Of a stretch of 64,000 bases of DNA, positions 16,301-28,700 are shown piece by piece. Origin of the DNA: Dipetalonema caudispina. Taxonomy: Eukaryota > Nematoda > Chromadorea > Rhabditida > Onchocercidae. Position 1 is the first letter of the stretch. Each line of letters opens with the position of its first letter. Both the position numbers and the translations under genes were made by a program. The stretch is taken from positions 89,752 to 153,751 of the forward strand of contig JABVXV010000136.1 in NCBI GenBank assembly GCA_013365325.1. Reading direction: 5' to 3'. The notes under the pieces are model-generated. The model did not search any database. It was not told the origin of the DNA and saw only the letters and a list, made by a program, of their open reading frames with translations.

Positions 16301-19300
16301 TTCTTTATTTTTTGATTTTTTATTTTTCCATTTCTTTTTCCGCTCATCATTTGTTTCTTACTTTTTAATTTCTATTTCTCACGAAATCCCTCATCAACTG
16401 CTAATCATAACTTTTCCCTCACTGTTTATCATTCAACACATTATGTAACACATTGTTTAGAGAAAGAATTTTCATTAATTTATTCATTTCATAGTAAATT
16501 TCAATTAATTATCTTTTGTTAATTTGTAACTAGCGGTATCAATAGCTGCGATAATGAAGATAAAATAACTTGTCTCCATAATTTTGTTGCTCAATTTATC
16601 AGACTGTCTTCTCAAAGATTTCAGTTTGTAAAGCTTTTAGTTCGTTTAAATCGTCAATTTTCTTTTATATCCTGTATCCTGTTGATATTTGTGACCTTTA
16701 CATTGATCATGTTGATTATATATGCATTTCAATAATTTCAAATTTTTTATTCTTTGTCTACAGTTTTCCACTTTTTTAGCCCATTTTTCTTTCTCTTGAT
16801 TTGTTAACATTTTTATCTTTTCTCATCAAAGCTGTAATTTTTTTTCAGCCAACAATAATGCTGGAAAGAGATGACTGGAAGTTGGAAGATGATATCATGG
16901 GTGGCATCATACATCCAGACACTGGTGAAGTGTTTAATTTCTCAGATGGTGTCGGGAGAATTTCTAAGAAATACGCTGATCGAATAGCTAAAACACTGGG
17001 CTTACATCCGACACCATCTTGTTATCAAGTAAGCAATTGACTTATATCTTGTGCTTAGTGTTGCTAACTGTTATTAAATGCGACTTTATGTGAAACAAAA
17101 CATTTAATTACCATCAACTGTATACAAGCGATTTTCAATACACTTTCAAGATTTAGGTGCGATTTAAAGGCTTCAAAGGTGTGCTGTGCACTGACCCGTT
17201 GTTGGATGAATTGGGCCAAGCTAATATTATTTTTCGGAAAAGCCAAAAAAAATTTGAAGAAGATGAGGAAAGCACAGCTGAAGTAGAAGTGGTGAAATAT
17301 TCAATGCCTTCACCAGTTTGTTTGAATAGGCCATTAATCATGATTTTAGATCAAGTAATTATTCTCTTTCTGTGAATTTTTTTGTAAAAATACTACTTTG
17401 AGGTCAGAATGCATAACTTAATTCACCCTTAATAGTTTCGTCTATATCCGTGGATCGCTGATATTAATAACAAATTTTTTCTACTGTATTTGAAACAAAC
17501 TTCAATGCTCCGAATTTACAGGTTTCTGAAAAGCAAGGTCTACATTTACATAAAAAAGTTTGCAATCAGATCCATTCGCTGTTGGAGCTCGAGCTTAACA
17601 AACTAGCCGGTTAGCTACTTTACTTATTTTAAATCATTCGATGTATCTGGATTATCATGTTGTATGGATGGTAATAACGGAATATTGTTGGAATATGCAA
17701 CAGCGCATATTTCAAAAACTTAAATCAGGCTCGAAAAGATACCATTCAATCCAGACAGATTTGGATCGTCACAGCGCAGACTTGGTAGATCTTTTTTACC
17801 TGAGTAAGATATGTTGCAACATCTTGTTAACATATGAAAATCATCAGATCTCCTGAAACATCCGAATTGTTTTTGAATATAAACCTGAGCTGGATCTTCC
17901 GTAATCATGATTTTCAGCTATGATGTTTGATGAAAATGCTGCTACTGAAGAGCTGAGCTCACGTTTGTCACTTCCAATTGACTTTCGTCAATTGCACAGC
18001 AGTGGTATTACATTTACCAACGAACCGTTCTTTCGTTCATTGCTGACTGCCGTTCATAGATACAATATAAGTTGGTCTACATAGTTAAAGTTTGAACTAA
18101 TAGCTTTGATTGGATTTTGTTTGTCGAATAAAGCCTTTAGGAAATTTTTCATTTCTTAATTGAAAGGAATGACCAAATTCCTAAAAAAAAAAGACAAAAA
18201 CAAAAATATTTGAAAATCTGCAATTAAAATTTAGTAATATCATTTTAAATGTGTTTAAATAAAATTATGCTATTCCTTCTCTATTTACTGTAATTGCAAC
18301 TAGCATTACTTTCAGAATTACATCTCAGCAAATCTAAAATTTTTTTACCTGGTTCAATGGGTCGTACAATGTATGGAGTGGTTGATAATACTGGATTACT
18401 CCAGTATGGGCAAGTTTTTATACAGTACTCGCCTTCTATACGGTATGTCTCGGGGAAGAAAATTATTTATACAGGTAAAATAAAAGAAAGTTGAAGTCTT
18501 TCAATATTTTTATTTTCTTTTGAAGTTTCATATTTTCGAATTTAATTTCATCCTTTCCTTGAAATTTGAAGGAAGATAGAGATGTTTCTTTACTTAATAT
18601 TTTTCCGCATACCCAACTAGAATGATTTTATCCTTTTACTGCAACTCTGAAAATGATGAGATGTATTGGATGATTACAATAGAGTAAATCAAGTCATATA
18701 CGTATTCCTATGACATCTTATGAAAAAAGCAGTGCTTTTTATTGTCAACTTCCATGTTGCTGTTTTAAAGTTACGATTCAACGAAAATCTTTGGCAACTG
18801 GAAGAGTTCCGAAAAACCAGATGCTTCTTTAAGAATTTTATTTTCTCAGGACCAGTAATGGTAACAAAGAATCCATGCCATGTAGCGGGTGATGTTCGCA
18901 TTTTTGAAGCAGTTTATCAAGATGCTTTATCGCATCTTTGTGATATTATTGTATTTCCACGTTATGGCCCACGCCCACATTCTGATGAAATGGCCGGTTA
19001 GATTTTCAACTTTTAGTGACCTAAATTTGTTTTTAAATTCATTTTTTTTTTTGCTTGCTTTCATCCTGTTACAATTCTTTTTATTTTTATGCACATATTT
19101 TTTTCTTATTTATCTTTTTTGCTCGTACCTGCTATCGTTTTTTTTATTTTTCGTTTCCACTTTTTTCCTATACGTGTATTTTTAAATATTCTACAAATTT
19201 AATTAATGTCGCTTTGTAAACCTTTAATTGGTATTATCAATCTGGTAAACTGTTATAACTCGATGAAGTTTTTCGTTATTTTCAGGAAGTGATTTGGATG

Positions 19301-22300
19301 GTGATGAATATACCGTCATATTCGATAAAGAGTTGTTTTTCGAGAATAATGAACAAGCAATGTTTTTTCCAAAATCGGTGCCAACTGAATATGATTCACC
19401 ACCCACTGTATGTTATTGTTTTTCTGAAGAACAACCTGGAATAAATTAAGATGAAATTCTTGTTTACTTAGTAAAAAGGATAGAAATTTGAAAATTTACA
19501 TCGTTCTTGATATCAGCTCTGTCGTATCTTGCTTGTGATCGTAGCATAGATGAGGCAAATAACTGAATGATCCTAGTGATTAGAATTTAAAAATTAGCTG
19601 ATTTATCTTCTGGAATTAGTCCATTGAACATACTTTTAAATTTATTGGAATTGAATGTATTGCCAAGAATATATTTATAGACGGGAGATATGATAGATTT
19701 TTTTCTGAAATATCTCAGTCAGGATTCGATTGGTCGGATGTCCAATGCTCATCTGATCATGTGCGATCGTCTTGGCCTTTTCCAGCAAGTTATTTCTTTT
19801 TCTTCCTAAGTAATTGTTTGTGATATATAGACTACTTGTATGTTTGTATGTGTGGTTATAAGGCGGTTATTACGTAGTCGCTTAATATTGTTCGTTGATG
19901 AATTTTACAAAATTTAATGTACGTATTTAAAAAACTGTATTCCCTTTAAAATGGAATTTTTCTTCAGCGAGGTATGTGATGACATTGCCAGGAAATGTGC
20001 CGTTGCTGTAGATTTTCCGAAAACAGGAGTGCAAGCCAAACCGCTGACATCACATGAGCAATGTGAAATTATACCGGATTATATGCAAAACATGATAAAG
20101 CCGTCATATAGAAGCAAGCGATTGCTTGGTGAATTGTACAGGTAAATTATGACTTTCCATAGAGTATCGTATGTTCATTAGAAAAGATCTTTAGCTTAGG
20201 CCAAATGAAATGGTATTTAAGAAAAATCAGAGGAATCAAAATATCTAATGGCACATTCGGAGTGTGAATTGCCCATGAGCCCCTTTATCTAGCTGTTTGT
20301 TAGTAAGAGTCCAGTGTTTCAGAAAAGCACGAAAAGTTGAAGATATCTCGGAAATGGCACAGTATTCGAATTTTGCCGGCTATTATGATCCGCAACTTTA
20401 CGACGAGAACTTATTTCATGAACAACCGGAGCTGATCCAAAGAAGCCTACATTTGAGAAATGAATACTATTCAAGAATACAGGTGTGCTAGATTCTTAAA
20501 AATTGTTTTATTTACACTTTGCTTTCAACATTTTAGACATTATCATACTATTGAATCTATTTGCTGACAATATCATAAACAATTTTTAAGAATCTGACGA
20601 GATACTACTTCGTTCCATTTAGGATCAAACAATGAACCACCCACAAACTATTCCACAGTGAATTAAACGAATAGAATTAAAGATTCATTTTTTTATGATG
20701 AATTTTTCAGCAATTACTAGACGAATATGGAATTCCTGATGAAGCTTCCGTAATATCCGGACACAGTGTGGCAATCAAAAGGATTATTGAAATGGAGAAA
20801 GATGATTATTCGTTTTATCATTCGGATAAAATTGTCGAATTACGATACAGTCGCATTTTTGCATATTTTAGGCGTGAATTTTTCAAGGTTTACTTTGTTG
20901 GCGAAGAATTTTTATTTGAGGAAAATGTCGCGACAAAGAAATTTTCACTAAAATAATAAATCCACATGAAGTTTAAAGACTGAAGTGTTTGATGTATTTA
21001 TAGGAATTCGGAGAGGAGTCAGATTTTCTAACGGTGGATACGTTCGGAAAACGTGGAATGCGCTGGAATATGGCGCTGATCACGAAAGCTAAAGCATGGT
21101 ATGCGGTAACATATGCTAGAGCTTTTAGATCATCTTCTGAATTTCGATCGTTTCCATGGATCGTTTGGGATATTTTGCTGATCCTCAAACGTCAAATCGT
21201 AAGTGTGTATATTATTTCAACCAATTTCAATGAGTATGAAAGAATGGTACTTTTTCCAAAAAAATGATTCATATCGGATTTACAAATTTATGTTTACCGA
21301 TGAAAAATATCTTTTGAGTCATAGAAAAAAGAATAGTTGTTGTTGAAGTGAACCAAGTACATTCTCGAAAATATCGAATTCCAGGCACTTTTGTTAAAAT
21401 CACCATCACCGTTGGTAAACCCTATAGCGATCCGTCTTACACGAGCAATTGAAACTTTTTGCTACTATCATAATGCTGCACTAAAGCAATTTGTTAATGA
21501 GATGTTATTAGGACCAATGCGACTTGATGCATTTGTGCGGTATTCTAAGAGGTAATAGGTTCATGAACCTTTTCGTGTATTGCAAGAAACGCAAATAAAG
21601 TTATTAAGAGTGAGCATGTATTACAACCTGTGATAATCTACACTATATAAGAGATATCATTTAACATGTTACCATGTACGCTGACCTTTTCCAAACGATT
21701 TTAGCCTTAATTTTTCGAAATTTAATTTTTCATTTAATTTTTTAGATGAATAATTACAGATACGGGTCAAATGTCGAAATGTTATGTTTTGTCATTGATA
21801 ATTGGTTGAGAGTAGAAGGAATATATGAACGTTCTGCATTACGAAGAATACATATTGTCATTTTGTTTTTACAATTTACTGTTGGAATATTACATGGTAA
21901 ACGGACATCTGATGAGCTGATGAACAAGCATCCTATTTATTTTGAAAAGGTAGAAATATATGGAATAAGAAGTCGTCATAATTATTCGAATTAACGAATT
22001 TTCCAATTTCGAATTAAATTTAAGGAATTTTCCGGTTTGACTTCTTTCGAAATATTCAACAATTCCTTCGCAAAGTTTTATGTTTTATGGGTCTTTTGAG
22101 TTTTACACAATGTATTGACCAGTGGCTTCGGATATTGTTTAATAAAAATGAAATAGTTAACATATAAAGTCTTATTTCATGTGATATGTAGAGATGCTTA
22201 AACCGTATTGTTCAAAACTTGAACCATAATTATTATAGCTGGACGAGTTACCGGCTAACCCAGAAACTGTTGACTTAGCATATAGCACCGGCGAAATACT

Positions 22301-23481
22301 CTTCGCATTTTTGGGTTACTTGGCAGGCAGACAATTTGCTTATGCAAATTTTATACGTTTTCGATTAGGCGGTATGATGCAGGGGAAGAAGGGTGCTTCA
22401 ATTTTCACGAGACCAGAACAATGGTCTGCCCTTTATACTGTAAGTTTTTTATTATTTCCAAGAAGCAAGTTTAGTTAATGAATTTTTGTTTCAAATCCAT
22501 GGGACATTATCCGATGTTAGGAAATTATCCGGAACATGGCTTAGCTACAAGAATTTCTTGCAATCGGAAATTTTTCTTTACTAATACCAGCCTGCTACAG
22601 CAGAAGTGTTATGCTACAGTGCAAGACTGGGAAATATGAAATCGCACATTTGTAAATAATTATTTAGAACGTCTGAAGTTATAAGAAGATTGAAAATTCT
22701 TGATATTTTCGGAATTTGGAAATGATTTTAGCTATTCCTCAAATTTTATCTTTCTTAAACCAGGTAGCATTTCGTGCGTTTCATCATATCGCTATAACAG
22801 CCAAATTTGATGCTCTTCGAATTACGGAAGATGATGATACTAATATTAACTGTAATAGTAATGGTGATGCTGCGAGAAACGAGTGGGATTTTGGTGAATC
22901 AGATGCTCCAATAATCGTATCCGGTGAACTTTGCTGTCATAAAGATCTCAGTTTGCAACGAATTAATACTGCTCTTAAGGTATATATTGTTACTTTCCTG
23001 ATAAAGAAGCACTGGTCACATCGGTCACATATAGTTAGGAAAAGAAAAAAATTTGATTTACTGGCATCAATTTCACATTTAAAGTTCTTCTAATGCATAT
23101 TTGACGTATTCGAGTTTTTATTTACTTATTGGTGGTACTCTGATGGATCCATCGTTACAGATGCCAAAAAAAAAAAAACTGTTTGGTGTGTAGCGAAACA
23201 TGTTGGTAAATAATAAAATTCAAAATATCAAGCAATAATTGACAGCGACGATCATCACATTTAAAGGACATAATAACTTTTCAAGTTTATTACAGAAATG
23301 GTCCGGTGTAAATGAAATAATGAGTCGTGCGACGAAACATGAACAACTGTTAATTACCTGTACAGGAAGTGCATTAGCTCGGCAACGACTGCATCGAATA
23401 CTGTTAATGGAACCGGAACGTCTTTTTCATGCTGTGCAAACGGATGTCATGCCAAAAGAGGCCCGAGATGATTTCTTGTAA
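10347..23481 (+). CDS. RNA-dependent RNA polymerase, EGO-1/RRF family
   Basis: Cellular polymerase that copies target RNAs into small RNAs in nematode RNA interference. 30 exons: 10347-10412, 10811-10974, 11085-11150, 11560-11720, 12273-12496, 13021-13143, 13271-13390, 13846-13982, 14239-14359, 14794-14985, 15098-15263, 15659-15765, 16068-16238, 16849-17028, 17157-17354, 17522-17609, 17918-18070, 18304-18474, 18850-18996, 19286-19407, 19681-19788, 19972-20141, 20323-20482, 20711-20887, 21004-21198, 21385-21551, 21760-21949, 22239-22439, 22764-22979, 23296-23481. All phases agree, giving about 1548 residues. Signatures: [17 protein letters not shown] (637-645), [29 protein letters not shown], and the catalytic DLDGD (921-925) followed by EYTVIFD. 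Exon 8 could instead start at 13813 (11 residues more). The N-terminus may be short. Which paralogue it is (EGO-1, RRF-1 or RRF-3) is unresolved. Confidence 0.93.
11410..11450. repeat. Hairpin-forming inverted repeat in an RdRP intron
   Basis: Left arm ATGAAGGATTATCC (11411-11424) and right arm GGATAATCCTTCAT (11436-11449) are exact complements. The interior TAGCA and TGCTG pair with one T-G wobble, leaving a one-base loop: a stem of about 20 pairs. It lies in intron 3. Confidence 0.85.
12675..12795. repeat. Left copy of 121-bp duplicated gap flank
   Basis: This is identical to 12896-13016, on the other side of the 100-N gap, in RdRP intron 5. It ends exactly at the first N. It is best read as an unmerged contig overlap. 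Confidence 0.95.
12796..12895. other. Assembly gap, exactly 100 N
   Basis: A run of 100 N of arbitrary size inside RdRP intron 5. The identical 121-bp flanks imply that no sequence is missing here and that one flank copy is redundant. Coding exons on both sides (ending 12496, starting 13021) join in phase 0. Confidence 0.97.
12896..13016. repeat. Right copy of 121-bp duplicated gap flank
   Basis: Identical to 12675-12795. It begins at the first base after the N run and ends four bases before the acceptor of the next RdRP exon. Confidence 0.95.
15775..15886. repeat. Diverged intron repeat, copy A
   Basis: From CATTGTTCAGAGAAAG onward this stretch of RdRP intron 12 aligns, with substitutions and small gaps, to 16451-16573 in intron 13. 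Shared blocks include AGAGAAAG, ATTAAT, TTTTGTT, CTAGC and GATAAAA. Confidence 0.6.
16451..16573. repeat. Diverged intron repeat, copy B
   Basis: Partner of 15775-15886, starting CATTGTTTAGAGAAAG in RdRP intron 13. The two copies flank the exon at 16068-16238. The divergence suggests an old event. Confidence 0.6.
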
Positions 23482-24697
23482 AATACTTCCAGTCTGGACT
23501 AAAAGTGTTCATAATTCAAGTACGGTTTTCCATATTCATTGTCTTCGTAAATCCTAAGCGCGTTGTCGTCAATATGAATTATTCTACATCACGGATAATA
23601 ATTCAGTCGTTCGTCTTATATTCTCTAGGTCCAATTAAATTCTTTTCACTCATCATCATTCTTCCTCCTAACCAATATCATTTGCTTAATGTTAGCACCA
23701 CCTGCATCGGATGGATGAAGGACAAGAATCGCTCAGTTATGATTCTCGAATTATTGGTAATAGCATTCATCACTTGCATGACTTCACATTTTTTAAATCT
23801 TTTTTTTAGGAGTGGATTCCGTTAATGTCACTTGTCTTTCATTCTTTTTATTTTTCCCATTTTCTCTTATTAATCTTATTGATCACTCAGTTGATGTTAC
23901 AGACAAAATAAATTATTCCCATGAACTAGTGACAAGCCATCTCCTTCAGCTTAACATATCTGTATTGATGAACAACTGATACCTTCGAAAGCTTGAATCT
24001 TTTACTACTTTCCCATTTGCGGTTATTGAGCTGTGGTACTTCGAAAACTTACCTTTGAAACCTCCGTCTCTGAAAAGTTCGATTTCATTCGTAACGAAAT
24101 CCCAAAACCTTATCATGCTGATGACAACTGGCTTTGATTTACCTCACTCTAAGTTCCTCTGCTTGAAATAAAGGCATACTTAACTGGCCCTTCATTCTCC
24201 CTTCCAGTGCGTTTTCAGCCTAACTTTGATTAAAAAAGAAGAAAAAAAAATAGACTTAGTCAAAGAAGTCCTTCCCCGCAATACGGCAAATCGAAACATT
24301 TCATTTTTTGAATCACTCTGAAGTTGATTTCTGACGCATTCTTTCGAAATGTATTTACAAAAAACTAAAGATATCTTCGTACGATGGACATTTTTTATCA
24401 TTCTTCTCTAATCATGCATTTTTCTATATTTTTTTTAAACTTCATATATTACCAATAATACAACAGATTAAACACTTCTGGATAACTGAATTTCGAATGG
24501 TACTAAAAAATAAGTGCTTAAGAATCAAAAAAAGCGGTTAGAGTAGCTTTCTTTTAAACATAATAAATATGTGAATAAATAATTCTGGCAGAAATCTTTC
24601 GCCGGTTACTCCAAAGGAGATAAATGATGCTTGAGGGTTAACTTATGTAGTTCAGAACATTATTTAAACAAACACGAGTTTGAAACAGAAAACGTGA
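23482..24697. other. Intergenic region between convergent genes (3' UTRs)
   Basis: The RdRP and alpha-spectrin genes end towards each other across 1.2 kb. Two AATAAA hexamers on the plus strand, at 23907-23912 and 24167-24172, could serve the polymerase transcript. No clear signal for the spectrin transcript was picked out. An open frame at 23505-23825 is hydrophobic, lacks a splice context and is not believed to be coding. Confidence 0.5.
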
Positions 24698-25771
24698 TTA
24701 ACTCTGGAACAGAGTATGCACGAATTGCTCATAGTCCAAAGCTCCCGGTATCGATCGGCCCGAAATGGTATCTGTGTACGGCTTCATGCGTTTAATGCAA
24801 TACTCCGCTTGTTCAGGCGTAAGATTCTGCAAAGTTCTCAACAGTTCCATAACGATAATACTTTTATACAGAAAAGTTGTATATTACATCGTCATCGTAT
24901 TGTATCTCTTAGTATTGCAGACACATATATCCTAAATTGCATACGGCCTTAGCGAAAAAATTTATGATATCGATCCTCAAACTTCAACCCATCCTCCAAC
25001 ATGCCAACATGCGGATATTATTGAGCTTGCCAGAAACTTCTGGATATATTTTCAAATGTGCTAACATATCATAATAAAGAGATCGGAATTGAATTTGGCA
25101 GAAACTAATCAAATCTAAGAAGAAAGTTACTTTTAGAATTACGTACTGCTTTTTTCGATGGACACCGTTTTATCACTTCATAAGATAGAAAAATTGAACT
25201 CACCGCGTACAGCTCTTCAGCCGTAACGTACGGCCGGAATTCTTTCGATAGAGCTCGAAATGCACTTTCAATTTCTTCACTTGACTGAATATTTTCAGTT
25301 TCCTTTGAGATCATGAATGCCATATATTCTTGTAGTGTGACATAACCATCCCGATTTGGATCTACAATGTCCAAAATTCGCTGGAATTCCGGTTCCGGTT
25401 GTCCCTCATCAACCATTGGTAAATCATAACCAAGTGCCCGCAAACAACTCTTGAACTGCTGATGATCAAGACGTCCGCACTTTTCCTGAACATTGTTGAT
25501 GGCAAAATAAGGGGTATCAAAAAAACTGCAAATGAAATATGAATGGCAGGTACTTCAAATATCGAAATTCCAATGACTTAAAACTAATCTCTCATCATTT
25601 CAAAAAGATGAACTTACCTTATCGAAATGTTTGAACATCATGGAGAATTCTCGGAGAGCTTCTTCAGTTACACCGGACTGGTTGCGTGCTTGAATTTGCT
25701 GTTCAAGATTGTGTTGCATTCGCATTGCAAGCTGATCAAGTTGATCCCAAGCTTGAGCCAAGCCAACGGTG
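24698..25771 (-). other. spc-1: Alpha-spectrin C-terminal EF-hand region
   Basis: The last three exons encode a calmodulin-like region. The first loop is [14 protein letters not shown]. The second is [12 protein letters not shown] (about 2333-2344), a canonical calcium-binding EF-hand with D, N, D, G and E in place. Two further degenerate helices follow ([20 protein letters not shown]). The protein ends [12 protein letters not shown]. Confidence 0.92.
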
Positions 25772-28700
25772 CTATAAATTAATTCATAAATTTACTTCGT
25801 TTATTATTTAGATAAGCAGTGCGTTTTACGTAAAAATGAAAAATTAGATTAATATCGGATTATAAGAGAACCACAAACCTATGTTCGGTATAGCGATTAT
25901 CCAAGATGAGGTATTCTTCTAGCAGGGCGCCCAAATCTTCGATTTTCTTCAATTGAATACGATTGTTTTTCACATCTACCGCCTGCAACAAACACAAACG
26001 ATTTAAGTGGAAGCAGTTTGAATGTAAAGAAAACAGCTAACTGCTCTTCCAAATTTATTTATTTCAACTCTAAAGTAAGATAAAGTATTGACAGGACGGC
26101 GAAAGCATAAAAAGAGAGCTAAAAAGCACACTGACTGTCTTTCATTCATGAAAAGATCTAGAAGACAAATGGATGGGATCGGAAAAATTATAACCAATGT
26201 TTCGTAAAATAAAAAGTCCGAAAAAGCTTTCACAAAAAGCACTTACTTTTTTCTTCAATAACTCGAGCTGCTCTTCAAGCGTACCACTCGTTTCCATCAT
26301 TGCTGCACGAGTTTCGGTAAGCCATTGATGGAATGCATTCGCTTGGCGAGCAAAATCACGGCGCAGTTTGTCATTATCTTCCTGACGACGATGCTCTTTT
26401 TGTAGTTCCATTTCACGCTCCTGAATTCAAGAAAAGTAAAATCAAAATTTATGAATGGCTGTTATTCCGAATCTCTACCCGAATTCATCTCAATTACGTA
26501 AATCGACAGCACTTTTGAGAACTCTATATGTAAATAGGATCTGCTAATCTTAATAATTTTTTGTAAATTATGCCACGTTAGGATCTGCTAACCTTAATAA
26601 TTTTCTGTAAATTACGCCACGTTTCCTCCAATGCATCCATTGTGAACCATGTATATGGATTTGGTCCAACATTGAATGATGTTATTTGTCTGTCAAGCAG
26701 TTGCAATTGTCTGAAATCTTCCTCAGCTGTTGATAACGATTTGTGAAACTCGGCATGGGCTTCACGTAAAGCGCTAATCTCTTCCAGTGAATTACAGCGT
26801 ACTGGATCCGTCAAGTCTTCTTCCGCATTCTCGAACCATGAATTAAACGCGGAAGCCTGAAGACCATCATTTCATTTATATATGATGATTTAAGTCATTT
26901 AATGTAATTTGAATAAATTTTCCACATCCACTTGATGATAGAATGAATTACGGTGAAGAATTTAATCTAAGATCCGAATATCACTAAATAATAGTGTAAG
27001 GATAAATGAAGAACACTAAGATAACTAGCGAGCAATAGTTTAACAGCTGTGTTTGAAAATCTGTTTAACATTACTAGTAACAATTTACTGTGGCCCTCCT
27101 ACCATTCTCAGAATATTAACACTGCTCTAAAGAGTAATAACCTTCTTTGCAAAAGTAAGATAAAGTTCTTCGATTTGTTTGTACTGATCTTGCATCTTCA
27201 GTAGTTTCTGGCGTCTTGCTTCTGAATTTGCAAGAAGCTGTTGCCAGCGTCCGATAACATTTCCATGTCGTTTTTCGATATTTGGTGTCTGGGCATGATG
27301 AGCATTTACGAGCTGGTCTTTAAGCTCTGTGATGCGCTGGATACCTTCATGCTCAAAAGCATTTAAACCTGCATCGAATGCTTCTTGTTTAGTTAACAGA
27401 ATTTGCACTGACGACAAATCACGTCCAAAATCATCCGATCGTACTTGCTGTTCTTTTTCCGCTGAAAAAAAATTTCGTTTTTCCTCCGCTAATTTCAATT
27501 TAGAATGAAAACTGCATACATTTATGGTTTTTTTGAATTCTAAGCAAAAAAAGATCGAAAAGAAAGTAAAGAAACTGAGAGATTTACCGATCCAGCTCTC
27601 CACGACATCGCATTTCCACATAAACTGCAGATAGGCGCTGTTGTCTTGAAGACGTTGCAAACGACGTCGGGCTAATTCAGCAATCTCATCAAGACGTGTG
27701 TTTAGCTGGTCACAGCGTGCTTTGATACTTGGACTGTGATGATTACCATCATCAATTAGCTGGAAATAATAGTAATAACTAATAATTTAAGGATCTATAA
27801 CTTGTAGGGTTTCAAGAGAATTTATAATCTGTAAACATTTATAATTTGATAAATGTACTACTCCAATTGATAAATGATCCATTCCCTTTTTTATAAGTAT
27901 CTTAAAATTCATTGTAAAATCTGGTAAGCTGTCACAATTATTCCTAAATTCTTACTTTAGAAAACCATATATGACTAACACGTGGAGAATCACTTAACAG
28001 CAGTTCTTGCCCAGTACATCATAACATTTGATTACAAAGAGATGTTTTATGCTGAACCAGGTTTTACACCAATTACAGTACTTGGTAATTTTATTAATCC
28101 CTAAGATTCAGTCGAAAAAATAAATGATACCTTTTGCCCTTCAGCGATCAAGTGATCAATACGTTGGGTATGGAGAGCAAGATCAGCTTCAAAGGCATCA
28201 TGCTTTTTCAGTAAACCTTGCACACCAGCCATATTTTCACCGAAATTATCTGACGATAAAATTTGTTGTTTCTCATTCATCCACGCTTCCTCCTCCTCCA
28301 CTTTACCCACAAATATTTGGAAGTCTTCACTTTCACCAAGTTTTTGTTGCCTGAAATGATATATGTATGGCTCCTTAAAAAGAAGCATGTCAAAAGCTAA
28401 ACCTGACATTTTATTCTACTTGGTCTTTTTGTTCCAACTTTCATTCAACTATATTTTCCACAACACATATAAATTTTAAAAAATAAAGAGATTTCTATGT
28501 GACTCTAATAAACCAAAAGTCAACCTTTTTCCAGTAATATTTCGTATTTCATTCCAACTTTCTTCCAAAGCCTGCATACGTTTCTTTATTTCCGGTGCAG
28601 CAGTATCCGAAACATTAATCAATTCCAAGCCTTTCCCACGAACAAGATCTACTTGTGATTCATGTGAAACCAGTTCATTATCAAGTCGACGATGCTTTTT

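Noticed and set aside
18443..18474. Donor GTATGT at 18443 as the end of an RdRP exon
   Set aside because: Using it breaks the phase to the next exon. Reading through to ACAG|GTAAAA at 18474 restores the conserved [13 protein letters not shown] block.
23505..23825. 106-codon hydrophobic open frame after the RdRP gene
   Set aside because: It lies in the expected 3' UTR of the polymerase, has an alternate start codon and no family signature, and reads like AT-rich noise.
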